From the NCBI RefSeq assembly GCF_963675165.1, contig NC_087393.1, forward strand, positions 413,502 through 477,501: a stretch of DNA of 64,000 bases, in the 5' to 3' direction. Shown in pieces: positions 46,156 to 61,985 of this stretch. Made by a program: the position numbers and the translations under genes. Below the pieces are notes generated by a model. That model saw nothing but the letters and a program-made list of their open reading frames with translations, did not search any database and was not told where the DNA came from. The stretch's first letter is position 1; each line of letters opens with the position of its first letter. This stretch comes from Halichondria panicea. Taxonomy: Eukaryota; Porifera; Demospongiae; Suberitida; Halichondriidae.

Positions 46156-49100
46156 ATGGAAATTGTATACGTATACACCAAGAAACGATCAGAATTTGGC
46201 CGGCAGCCTCTATTTTCCGACCGAGGTGCTCAGCTTAACATCGATATAGAGCCTGATGTCTCACTCAAAGATGACTTCATTGAGAAGAACCCAGTGGACA
46301 TGGCCCTACAGTATGCACCAGAGATGTCAGAGCATGAGGTGAGCCTCCATTTATATGTGCTAGTCTAAATTGTCCAATTTTCGAAAATAAAAGGTGTGTT
46401 TTGTGCTCTTAGGAAATATTTACTGCTTTCATGCCCACAACCATCATTATGTGCCTTTAATCTACAGTAGCAGTAATGTACTGTACTGTATGCAGGTGAA
46501 CACAGAGCGTTTTGAGACAGAGAGCCGAGGTATGAACCACACGGAGGGAGGCTGGCCTAAAGACATCAATCCCGCTGAAGTGGAACAAACCATTCGATTC
46601 AGAAAGAAAGTTGAGAAAGATGAAATATACATGGGCATCATCAACCGACTGGGAACAGTGAGTTCAACCCTCCTTTAAGACATGCTTAATTCATTCTTAT
46701 GTATCACTATTAGGAAATGGAGCATTACCTCAAACAGAACAATGCTATAGACATCTATGAGGAGTATTTCTCTGGCTCCAACGCCTCTAGTGTTGTGGAC
46801 GATTCTCCCTCAGCCAAAACCCTGAGTGTATTCAGGTATGTACATACATAACTACCTACTGAAGCTAAAGTATGGCCTTGTGTTTGTACATTTGATTGTA
46901 GTTTAGGTGGTTCCCCCATTTGTCTACTATAGCGACTATACATACATACATTCAGCAGTTGACATACTTAACTACATCATAATAACCTCACCACTTATAT
47001 AATACAGGGACCCTAATGAGGTCAAGAGAGCAGTGTCGCACATCTCCTGGTATCCTGATGGAGCACACAGACTAGCTGCTGCCTACTCCACCCTCGGCTT
47101 CCAGAAGGGCTCCACTGGGGTACCTCTAGAATCATACATCTGGGAGCTAGGTAAAAACTACTTACAATGTACGTGTCCTGGTATGCATTGTTAATCCTCC
47201 ATGTAGAGAATCCTAATAAACCAGAGCACACCTTGAAGCCCTCCTCCCCTATGCTGTGTCTGGAGTACAACCCTAAAGACCCTCATCTGCTGGTGGGAGG
47301 ATGCTACAATGGCCAGCTAGCTCTGTTTGATACAAGGAAGGGATCACAACCACTCGAAGTCACTCCAGTAGAAATCAGTCATAAAGACCCTGTACACAAA
47401 CTCGTATTCCCCTCCTCAAAAACAGGTGCATTATCTAATATGTGTGTGTTGTCTGTATTTTTCACCATTGCATCATAAATTTGTAATCTAGTGTCTGCAT
47501 TTTTGTACGGACCTACACCCCACACACACACACCCCACACACACACACACACCACCCACACACACACACACACAGGCTCTGATGTGTTCTCCACCTCCTC
47601 TGATGGTCAGGTTCTCTGGTGGGACATTCGTAAACTGGGAGAGCCAGTGGAGACACTACCACTCGAGTTTGGGGGCTACAAGCCTGGAGAAAAACTGGGG
47701 GGTATTGCGCTGGAGTACGAATCATCTATGGTACGACAATATTATCGAGAATATTTTCTAAATTTTTTCTCCACAGCCTACCAAGTTCATGGTGGGTACA
47801 GAGCAAGGTGTGATTCTCCTATGCAATCGAAAAGTCAAGAATCCTCAGGACAGAATTTCATACGCATTCACTGGTCATCATGGACCTATATACTCGCTTC
47901 AGGTGAGGTTTTTGAGTAGCTGATCCTCTTTGTATGTCATTGATCCATCGTTGCTCTGTTTCTACTCACAGAGAAACCCCTTTTATCCGAAATACTTCCT
48001 GTCAGTTGGAGACTGGACTGCAAGAGTAAGTATAAGCCATTGCATTATATTATAGCTACAAATTTGCATACGTGTGCAACACCACCGTGTGTACAAAGCT
48101 ATTAATACAACCCCCCCCTCTCCCTGCAGTTGTGGTCTGAGGATGCCAAAGAATCTCCCATCATGTGGACCAAGTACAGCTCCAGTCCCCTCACTGATGC
48201 CTGTTGGAGCCCCACCCGACCTGGAGTCTTCTACACAACAGGAATGTCTGGAAACCTGGACGTTTGGGATGTACTGTTCAAGCAAAACTCTCCCACCCTC
48301 ACACTGCAAGTGTCTGATGAGTCACTACACTCTGTGTGCTGTCATGATCAGGGTAAACTGTTGGCTTGTGGCTCTCTGGCTGGTGACATCACTCTACTGG
48401 AGATGTCTGGCTTCCTGAGTAACCTACAGCCAAACGAAAAACAGAACATAACATCGGTAAGTGATAGAGAGTGTACATGTATCTAGTTGAGATTGTCCAT
48501 TAGCTCTTTGATAGCTCTATCCATTTGGTATGCTTAAATCAATGATTTCTGTCGGGCTCAAATCTTCTGCTTTTAAAAGCTATAAGTGTTTTTTCTGAAA
48601 TATATGGCTAACTATGCATATATATTTTCAAATTGTAGAATAGTGCATGTTGCGGATTGTACAGTGTACAAAGCTTTTGTTGCCCTAGCACTGTATTGTA
48701 CAGTAGTGAACTTGTTTTTTGTGGGGTCGCAGGTGTTTGAACGTGAGACTCACAGAGAGAAGATTTTGGAGGGACGACGTCGTGAGATTAAACTCAAGGC
48801 CAAGCAAGCCAGTGCTGCTGGTGGAGGGGGCGGAGTTGTGGCAGGTGGAGGGGGTGGAGGGTGAGTGGGTCTATCCTGATTGTACTATGTATATAGCTAC
48901 TCACAATTTTATGTAACCTTGTGCAGCATAATTATTATTAATTTATCTCGTACAATCCTGCACACAGTGTCTGTACAAAATACCACTTGCCTGAATTGTT
49001 GTGTTTTTATCTAACTGTACCTCCTTCCCTTCCGTACATACATGTAGTGAGGAAGCTGAGGATGAGGAGGACTTCGTTGGCAAGGCAGAGACAGATTTCT

Positions 49101-49243
49101 GGGACACTCTCTCCCACGAGCAGAAGACCATTGAAGCAAAGGAGGCCAAGAGACGTGAAGCTATGGCTCCCAATAACCAACCCACACCCATACCTGAGGA
49201 GGGGGACGAGAGGAGAGAAGAACCAGCAACAGACTCACAATAA
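46156..49243 (+). CDS. DNAI2: axonemal dynein intermediate chain 2 (DNAI2)
   Basis: Eleven exons join in phase: 46156-46338, 46496-46657, 46714-46835, 47008-47150, 47207-47425, 47576-47730, 47777-47902, 47972-48025, 48130-48456, 48733-48860 and 49048-49243. The product is 604 residues; human is 605. It opens [16 protein letters not shown], as the family does. WD40 repeats run from about residue 165 to 500 ([45 protein letters not shown]-like LACGSLAGD). The tail has a KLKAK basic segment, a glycine run and an acidic DFWDTLS motif. DNAI2 is part of the outer dynein arm and is needed for ciliary beating. Intron five is largely (CA)n. Confidence 0.97.
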
Positions 49244-49504
49244 ACTCCTTTAATTTTAGTCAGTTTTTTCTTTATGCAACCACACAAACCCGAAGTCTAT
49301 GTTATGGTCAAAAATCTCTTATACCTTATTTGCAATGTTTTTGGCCACAGTGAATAATTAATTTATTATGAGTGAATAAAATTCATGAGGAGTTGTCATA
49401 GAAATTGTGGTTAGCACGAGAAGCAACCATGCAGCCCCTCCCCCCTTTTTTTAGGCTAGCTATAGATCTAGCTGTACACAGTATATACTCATTGATTGAA
49501 AGCC

Positions 49505-52500
49505 ATGGATCGCAGGAGATTGCAAGTGTTCCTGACAACATGTTTACTGTACATCTCCATTGCATTACATGCACCAGCAAGTGCTCAAGGTAAGGCCTTG
49601 TACAACATGCAAAAGAATTGTAAAAAGCTATGAGCAAAATTAAAAAGCTAAGTACTAAAATACTATACACTAAGGTAGACTTGCAGAGGTTAGTCACGTA
49701 TTGAACAACTATTGAACAGTTAGCTAAGGCTGAGCATAATTATAAGCAGCCCATAATTATTATTAATTATAGCCCCATGCAGCCCCTCCCCCTCATGTTA
49801 GTGTGTAAATCAGCAGCCTTGTCCTTGTCCCTTCCCCATAGTCTGCCAGCCCATAGGAACGATTACACAGGACTCCCAACTGACTAGCAGTGACCTCACT
49901 ACCTGTAAGACGTACCCTGGTGACCTCACCATTGGAGTCAGCGACTGTTCCCAACCGTGTCAAGTGTCATCAATACCAGTGCTACAACTCGCAACCATCC
50001 AAGGCTCTCTTAAAATTAATTGTTGTCCTAACCTGATTACCATTGGTGGTTTCAACCTTCTTACTTCTGTTCGTTCGATTGACATTTACTACAACGCTAA
50101 CCTGACAAGCATTACTGCATTTGCAAGCATCACTCAACTACAGGGCTACCTTCGAGTGGCTCAAAATCCTAAACTTGCATCGATCATCGAACTTTCTGCA
50201 TTGAGAAATATTGGATCGTACCTCGAGATTGATCGAAATCCGTCCCTCACAGATGTGAGCTTCAGCCGGCTGACAGCAATTGGTGGAGCTGATACAGTCG
50301 CTGGACACGCTCTTAGCATAGGCTACACTGCACTGCAGTCCTTATCAGGATTCGGAGCATTAAGTAGCATATCTTATGGTACTGTGAGGATTGAAGGCAA
50401 CACTGCACTGTGCTATGCAGGGTACCCCCAGTGGGGGGAGATAGGGCAGTTTGCAAGCAGGGATAGCAGTTCTGGTGCTGATAAGGGACTGGACTGGAGG
50501 CAGCTGTTATCTGTGAGTAATCAGTGGCAGTACACGTGGGGCGTGGAGGGAGGGGGAATACCCACACTGCTGATACGGGACAATGCTCCAGCTGGATCAT
50601 GTGGTGAGTGCGTGCATGGTTGTACAATTTTAACACCTTATATTCACTCCAATTATAGACTGTATAGCAGGTATATTTCGATTTTTGCAGAAAGAGGTTT
50701 TTGCAGCATGCATGCATGCAATATAAAATTCGTGGGTATAAATGTTCGCGGTACATACTTAATCAACAAAAACCTTGAACATTAATTTATACCCTTGAAA
50801 TATACCCGCTCTACGGTAAACCCTTCGCAGTTATCCCATTGCTTAGCCCAATACTGCATGTATTTGTCCTCTCCCATAGAATCTGCATCCTGTTCTTCCT
50901 TCTGTGAGGCCAATGCTGGTTGCCTGGGGCCAGTAGGTGTGGCCTTGTGTGGCAGCTGTGCTACTTTAGCTGGAGGCGTCAACCCGTGCGACATCATCCC
51001 CTCAACACCCTCTCCTGTCGACATTACCACTATCATAGTGGCTGTGGTTGCGAGCATTGTTGGCATTGCGGTGCTAGTGCTGTTGCCACTAGGGATATGG
51101 GGGTGTGTCGTTGTGGGCAGGAGGTACAAGGAGCTGCGGCAAGGGAGCTTTGACATCTCAGTGAGTGATCCTTGAATCGAATGGGGTTCTGTACATAAGT
51201 TCTATAATGACATATTTGTGATTTGTGATATAGTTATTTCAAATGTTATAGCTTACAGCTAGAAAGACTATATGTAAATTTTAGCAGATAAAGTTATAGC
51301 TACATAATTATACCACTAGAAAGACGTGTGTGTATGTGCGTGTGTGATGTGTTTTGATAGACCCCACCCACACCACCAGACAAATTCTGTGGAAGATGGT
51401 TTTTCTCTGAGAAGCAAATCCGGAGGCTCTCAACAGATAGCAACAGTTGCCGAGCCAACCACTGGGTCCAGCGTCACTCGAAAGGGGGTCAAATACACGC
51501 CCAAACTTGACTCTGTCGTTATCCTTAGCAACAAAATGAATGAAACTTCCAATGATTACGATACTCCGAGAAGCTCGTACGGAGGTCAGAGTTCAGCTGC
51601 CGATGAGGTGCCACCTGCTCTGCCAGCTCCTCGACAATCAAGATCATCCAAACGGTCACTCGGTGAATCGCGTCCCAAATCAGACTCTGCTATACTGGGT
51701 ACGTTATTGTTATAGAGAGTCAATTGCTGCTCTGTTGTCATGCATGGTTAGAATTCAGTTATGTGTTTATACGATGTGTTTATATTTACAAGAAACAAAC
51801 ATTTTTTGCATAGTTGCATAATTTGGTAGGACTTTTGCAGTATTAAGACACTAGTTCTACGTGCATGTTAACTAGCTAGCACAGTGAATAGAGTGACCAT
51901 TTTGTACTACATTCTGCTACCACACATTATTTGATACCAATTCAACATCTCCCCGCCCCCTGGTCCTCCAGATCGTGCCCCCCAGAAGAGGAATAGTGCG
52001 TCTAGTCTAATGGAAGGATCACGAGAGCCAGGTACAGAGGACATCTTGAAGCGCCTGAGGGAGGAACGTGCTGAGGTGCCAATGGACTTCCCCTGGGACA
52101 GTATTAAACTAGGCAAGGAGCTCGGGACAGGAGACTTTGGGAAGGTGGGTGTTACACGTTGACTAACCATTGATAGTAGTTTATATATACTGTGCGTACT
52201 GTATATGAAACTATGCATTGGGACTACTGTTTGATGCAAACTTAGGAGTATAAACCAGAGCTGTCATAATTGTGTGTTAGCATACTACCCTTGTGTTTGC
52301 CTCAGGTGTTCCATGCTGAGGCCCGAAAACTGTTACCGGGACAGAAGAAGACAGCTGTGATGGTGAAGCAGCTCAAGGAGGGGGCCAGTACGGAGGAGAG
52401 GGAGACCTTTCTCAGACCTGTTGAGGCCATGAAGTGAGTGTATTCTAACATCTATAAAAAAATCCTGCACTTTCCAATGTTTTACACAAAATAAAAGTTT

Positions 52501-53034
52501 GAATTGGCACTAAATGATGATTGTGCATAGCTATATAAAGGTACCCCCTCACACACCCACACCCACCACACACCACACACCACACACCACACACCAACCC
52601 ACACACATAGAGTCCTCCAGCACTCCAACGTCCTCTCTCTGCTTGGAGTGAGTATGAAGGGACCCTCCATTTATGTCCTACTTGAGTACTGTTCCCAAGG
52701 CAACTTCAAGACATTCCTCGTACGCAAGAGAAGAGAGTCGATGGCTCTCAAGCAGAGCAACCAGCTCATCGGCATGACGATAGATATGGCGGCTGGCCTC
52801 GACTACCTCCACTCTATGAACATTGCTCACAAGTAAGTTTGTTTTATTTTATTCGTTATTTGGTATGCCCACTTCAAAGAGCTCCTTATCTGATTGAATA
52901 CATTGTGCTTGTGTTCGAAAATTTTCATTTTTCCTGCAGTGATTTTGCAGCCCGGAGTTGCCTAGTTACCAGTGAGGGGCAGGTGAAGCTGGGAGACTAT
53001 GGAATCACACGACAGACATTCAAGGTAATAAGAT

Positions 53035-53079
<45 letters not shown>

Positions 53080-56000
53080 CCACACACACACACACACACA
53101 GGAGGACTACTACGCCCGCAAGCCCTCACAGAAGGCTCTACCTATTCGCTGGATGCCTCCGGAGCTCATTGTCATCAAGGACAGGAACACTCTCACCTCT
53201 CTCCCTGTCTCCATGCCCGGCAATATATGGTCAGTCACATGACACAAACAATGTTCTATTAGAATAATTATGATTTAGGATAAATTACTCGTCTTGCTTT
53301 TAATTTCCTCTTTCACTTTTTGAGCGAAATAAAACAATCACACAACAAGGTGCCCCCCAAAAGGTTCGGGGACTCTTTCAGGTCATAACTGGAACAATAA
53401 TTTTTGTGATTTCCTGAAAATTTTGTTTCAATGGTGTCATGCCCAATAAAAATGTTGACATTGGATCAACAATACTCAAGTTATGGCAGCCGAAAGATGT
53501 TCAACTACACTCCGTTTATTCAATGGTTCGGGGATTCTTTTGGCTGCCATAACTTGAATTCCGTGGATCCAATGTCAAATTTTTTAGGATTTTCTGAAAG
53601 CTTAGAAAATTTTAGTTCAAATGGTGCCATTAAAAATTATATTTGAGAGATAAAAGTGTTTGCTAATTTGGCGATACCATGGATTATAGCCCATGGTCCA
53701 AGGCCGAAAAATGACAAATTAGGGCCCCAACAAAATGTTGGATTGCAACACATCATTTGAAAGGTCTCTTTTTAAGCTTTCAGAAAATCATAAAAATTTT
53801 GATATTGGATCAACGATACTCAAGTTAAGGCTGTTGAAAGATGTTCAACTACACTCTGTTTATTTAATAGTTTGGGGATATTTTCGGCTGCCATAACTTG
53901 AATTCCGTGGATCCAATGTCAACATTTTTTAGGATTTTCTAAAAGCTTAGAAAATTTTAGTTCAAATGGTGCCATTAAAAATTATATTTGAGAGATAAAA
54001 GTGTTTGCCAATTTGGCGATACCATGGATAATAAATAGCCCATGGTAAGGCCGAAAAATGACAAATTAGGGTCCCGACAAAATGTTGAATTGCAACACAT
54101 CATTTGAAAGGTCTCTTTCTAAGCTTTCAGGAAATCATAAAAATGTTGACATTGGATCAACGATACTCAAGTTATGGCAGCCAAAAGATGCTCAACTACA
54201 TTCCGTTCATTCAATGGTTCGGGGATTCTTTTGGCTGCCATAACTTGAATTCCGTGGATCCGATGTCAAATTTTTTAGGATTTTCTGAAAGCTTAGAAAA
54301 TTTTAGTTCAAATGGTGCCATTAAAAATTATATTTGAGAGATAAAAGTGTTTGCTAATTTGGCGATACCATGGATTATATATAGCCCATGGTCCAAGGCC
54401 GAAAAATGACAAATTAGGGCCCCAACAAAATGTTGGATTGCAACACATCATTTGAAAGGTCTCTTTCTAAGCTTTCAGAAAATCATAAAATTTTTGACAT
54501 TGGATCAACGATACTCAAGTTAAGGCTGTTGAAAGATGTTCAACTACACTCTGTTTATAATAGTTTGGGGATATTTTCGGCTGCCATAACTTGAATTCCG
54601 TGGATCCAATGTCAACATTTTTTAGGATTTTCTAAAAGCTTAGAAAATTTTAGTTCAAATGGTGCCATTAAAAATTATATTTGAGAGATAAAAGTGTTTG
54701 CCAATTTAGTGATCCTTGAGGTATTTAGCACCTGCTTGAACACTTATTATTTTTCTGCTTGTATTTCTCAGGTCCTTTGGTGTTGCACTATGGGAGGTGT
54801 CCAGCTTTGCTCAGTGGCCGTACGATGACCTCAGCAATGAGGAGGTGCTCCAGACACTCAAGACCACTGGCAAGTGCATACTGGAGAATCCACTCAGAGA
54901 CACCGACCACATGGCACCACTGTGAGTGATTGCATGAATAGGAGTGTTGTACGAACGCTAGATCAACTCTGTAACTAAGTTTATGATGGTCAAAATTCAA
55001 CGATGTTCTGATTTTTTGAAAGCTTAAAAGGAGCCCGTTCAGTCTATAATCCCAACTTTGGAACAGGCCATAATCGGAAAAAGACCATGGGTATAGCCCA
55101 TAGTCTTTTGTCAAAAACAGGACAAATTTGATTTTAACGCATCATCTGAAAGGCCTTTCTTTAAGCTTTCAAAAAATCATAAAACTAACGTTGTTGGACC
55201 AACAGAATTAAAGTTATGGCGGCTCAAACATGTGAGGAAGTTGCACAATTTGTCGATTTAGACGTATAATTATACTACACGGCATAATTACGTATTTTGA
55301 CCTCTTGTTTCGTCTCTCCAGGTTTGATATTTGTCAGTCGTGTTGGCAACCAGTTGAACTTCGACCCTCCATGAGTGAACTACACAGTCAACTGAAGGAC
55401 CTAACGAACCCCTCCTCCAACAATAGACGCAGTACCACACCCACAAGTGCCACACCCACAAGACACACCCCTCAGGGCAAAGCTACCACTACGAGATCAA
55501 AGAGCCAATCGTTCCTCCCCATCACTCCTCGCGAGGAGGCTACAAACGACGACACTCTGAAACGTACATCTCAATATAAACCGCGACGTGCTGCTCCCTC
55601 AAAACCAGCTCCAAGTCGTCCTGCCCCAGGGCGTCCTAACAACTACACGTCCACGTTCCCACGCTCTATAAAGGGGAGATCAGGTGACAGTCAAGAGGAG
55701 CCCCTGGTCATTAGTAACACTGCCAGTCTAGACGACGATGAACAGCCTAAAGTGAGTACAAGTGTGTCCGGTGGAAGGAAGCTAGCTAAGAAAGACCCGA
55801 CGTATAAGAAGAAGACTGAGAGCACAGAAGCTTTACTGACCGAGTCGTTGTCTCCTAATGATAGGGGCACTACGAAAACTACCCATTCCACTGCGGCCAA
55901 ATCCAAGTCCATATCACGTTATGATCCTCTAGCCGCTAAGAAGAAAACACCTGCAAAGACGTCGGGAACTGCAGAGAAACGAGTGAATAAATCGACCCAC

Positions 56001-56567
56001 TCAATGGAACCTGATCGCAACAGGAGAGAGTTGCCCCACCTCAAAGAAATGAACCAAGCCCTACAAGATAACCAAGCAATGGCTGATGGTGAAGACGACT
56101 TTATCCTCGATCCACCGCAGAAATTCTCTCAGGAAGATTTGGAAATAGAGGAGCCTCAAAATGCCACAGGGGGTGCTCTACATTTCCAAGACATTTCAGA
56201 GGATAACGAGCCACTGAGAGGGGCTCCCCCCTCGAACGAGAGGAGACGATGGTCTAACATGGAGCGGAAAATTCAAGGCAAAAAATTGGGCGGTAAGATT
56301 TTGAGTCGCCAAAAGACACCGGCCAATTTAGGGCCTGATGATGACAACGATTATGATGATGTCATAATACCGCAACTTGACGATAATATTTATGATGACA
56401 TCATACCACCGAATCCACCTGCCGATAATGATTACGTTGACATGGATGATTACCCGTTTGACGAGTCTGAGGATGGGTTTAACGACTACGACATGCCTGA
56501 GGCTATGGAGGAGGACAAACTTCCCAACACAGTCTACGATGAAGAAGTGGCAGCTCTCATCTGGTGA
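49505..56567 (+). CDS. receptor with EGFR-type L domain and lemur-type (LMTK/AATK-like) kinase domain
   Basis: Exons 49505-49589, 49842-50603, 50880-51160, 51380-51698, 51972-52144, 52306-52433, 52611-52832, 52940-53024, 53102-53229, 54772-54921 and 55322-56567 join in phase to 1,192 residues. A signal peptide (residues 1-28) precedes an L domain with LRR-like strands (LKINCCPNLITIGG, GYLRVAQNPKL), a short Cys-rich stretch and one membrane helix near residue 350. The kinase domain (about 515-780) has GTGDFGKV, the beta-3 Lys (MVKQL), an alpha-C Glu, HNDFAARS for HRDLAARN, and DYG for DFG. EDYYARK, PIRWMPPEL and the insert before GNIWSFGV match lemur kinases. The 410-residue tail has many acidic tyrosine sites (NDYDD, NIYDD, DYVDM, TVYDEE), likely SH2 docking sites. 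Vertebrate lemur kinases lack such an ectodomain. Confidence 0.88.
50662..50815. mobile_element. MITE-like element, related family
   Basis: Begins TATAGCAGGTATATTTCG and ends GAAATATACCCGCTCTA, an imperfect terminal inverted repeat. It is similar in plan to the TATAGC(C)GGTAATTTTCG elements but diverged. The interior has TTCGTGGGTATAAATGTTCG. It lies in the receptor gene's second intron. Confidence 0.65.
53366..54715. repeat. about 346-bp inverted-repeat element in tandem array (3.6 units)
   Basis: GGCTGCCATAACTTGAATTC recurs at about 53542, 53886, 54233 and 54579, so the period is about 346 bp. Units alternate between two types, one with GGTTCGGGGATTCTTTTGGC and one with AGTTTGGGGATATTTTCGGC, giving a two-unit higher-order repeat of about 690 bp. 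Within each unit the left arm (GCCATAACTTGAATTCCGTG, continuing to GAAAGCTTAGAAAA) is an approximate reverse complement of the right arm, which runs from TTCTAAGCTTTCAGAAAATC to CTCAAGTTATGGC. It fills most of the 1.5-kb intron 9 of the receptor gene. Confidence 0.93.
54958..55235. repeat. interspersed inverted-repeat element, copy in receptor intron 10
   Basis: About 280 bp with TTTATGATGGTCAAAATTCA, TTTGAAAGCTTAAAAGGAGC, GTCTTTTGTCAAAAACAGGA, ATCATCTGAAAGGCC and GTTGTTGGACCAACAGAATT. It is closest to the copy at 12850-13165. Confidence 0.88.
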
Positions 56568-56766
56568 ACTATGTAAACTCTATTTAACAGAATATACTAG
56601 TAATTTAGAACTTGTGTAATTATACGTTACCTATAATGCAAAGCCCCCTAACATTGACATAGACATTTTTAATTAGTTAATTTGTTTTTTAATAATAACG
56701 CGAGTATGAATAATAATAATTGCAAATTGAGTTGACACAACATAATAATAATTATTAAGTGATTGT

Positions 56767-61243
<4,477 letters not shown>

Positions 61244-61298
61244 TGAATATAGAATATAGATGGGGTACGCACGTCTAGTCTAGACAACCTGGTAGAGC

Positions 61299-61304
61299 CA
61301 CGTG
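61299..61304. promoter_or_regulatory. E-box CACGTG in the ECD/ATF4 divergent promoter
   Basis: A palindromic CACGTG, 56 bp upstream of the ECD start codon and about 160 bp upstream of the probable ATF4 start site. A six-base palindrome alone is weak evidence. Confidence 0.35.
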
Positions 61305-61353
61305 GGTGGCTAGCATTTAATTTTTGGTTAGGTAATCGCTAAAAATAGCGAGT

Positions 61354-61362
61354 GTTGCATCA
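61354..61362 (-). promoter_or_regulatory. C/EBP-ATF response element (CARE) upstream of ATF4
   Basis: GTTGCATCA, in reverse TGATGCAAC, fits the CARE consensus TGATGNAA(T/C) bound by ATF4-C/EBP dimers. It is about 100 bp upstream of the TATA box and next to a small palindrome (TCGCTAAAAATAGCGA). It would allow ATF4 to act on its own gene or on the divergent ECD. This is inference from the motif. Confidence 0.5.
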
Positions 61363-61453
61363 GCCACATTCTAAATTGACATTCTTTGCACCCGGTACCA
61401 CTCGTGATTCTTACTTCTTTGCCAACAAGACAGCTAGACGCTAGAAAGTGCTT

Positions 61454-61460
61454 TATATAA
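61454..61460 (+). promoter_or_regulatory. TATA box of ATF4
   Basis: TATATAA in the context CTTTATATAAGTC. It predicts transcription starting near 61485, which gives a first exon of about 250 nt ending at the donor at 61736/61737. Confidence 0.55.
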
Positions 61461-61654
61461 GTCAAGAAACAAGAGAGCTAAAGTGATTTCGGACTGCATA
61501 TCCTTCATATCAATTATTGAAGACTCCAATTATTCCTACTGCCTTGGAACGCTCGCATACACTAGACTGCTTACGACATAGTGAACTACTGCAACTCATT
61601 GATAGCTTTATAGTGGACTGTGCTTTGGAACCTTTCTTTACTGGATTGTAAAGT

Positions 61655-61666
61655 ATGGCTTGCTAA
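61655..61666 (+). promoter_or_regulatory. ATF4 uORF1 (Met-Ala-Cys-stop)
   Basis: ATGGCTTGCTAA in the first exon of ATF4. The context is good: A at -3 and G at +4. It is the first AUG after the predicted start site. Vertebrate ATF4 uORF1 is also three codons and promotes reinitiation. Confidence 0.7.
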
Positions 61667-61731
61667 GGGAACAAGAGTGCCACCGCACTTCGCCCAATAC
61701 AACTATAAACTCCGTAATCTCTTTCTTAGTC

Positions 61732-61985
61732 ATGGGGTAAGCAAATTGCAAGGCGTATAAAACTAACAAAAATAATTATTGTGCCATTGATTTCAATCGC
61801 ATGGTTGTTTGTCTCATAGAACTATTAATGATTGTACCCCCCCCCCCCATACACACAGTTCCCCCCACTCAACTGCAAAGTCCTCACTCGGACATAAAAA
61901 GTCAATATTTTCTCGGAAAAGCAAAATCGAAACGATCTCTCAAGATGAACACATACCCTCTCTCACCTCTGGCCTTCGCTCCTAA
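61732..61985 (+). promoter_or_regulatory. ATF4 uORF2, 43 codons, spliced and overlapping the ATF4 start
   Basis: ATGGG at 61732-61736 is joined by splicing to 61859-61985, ending TAA. The AUG has G at -3 and +4. The uORF overlaps the ATF4 coding start (61945) by 41 nt in another frame, so ribosomes that translate it cannot start at ATF4. The distance from the uORF1 stop is 65 nt. Vertebrate uORF2 has the same plan (59 codons, overlapping). The intron splits its second codon. Confidence 0.7.

Noticed and set aside
53431-54337. Two nearly identical ORFs of 71 and 77 codons
   Set aside because: They are the same frame in two units of the intronic satellite and lie between kinase exons; they are not genes.
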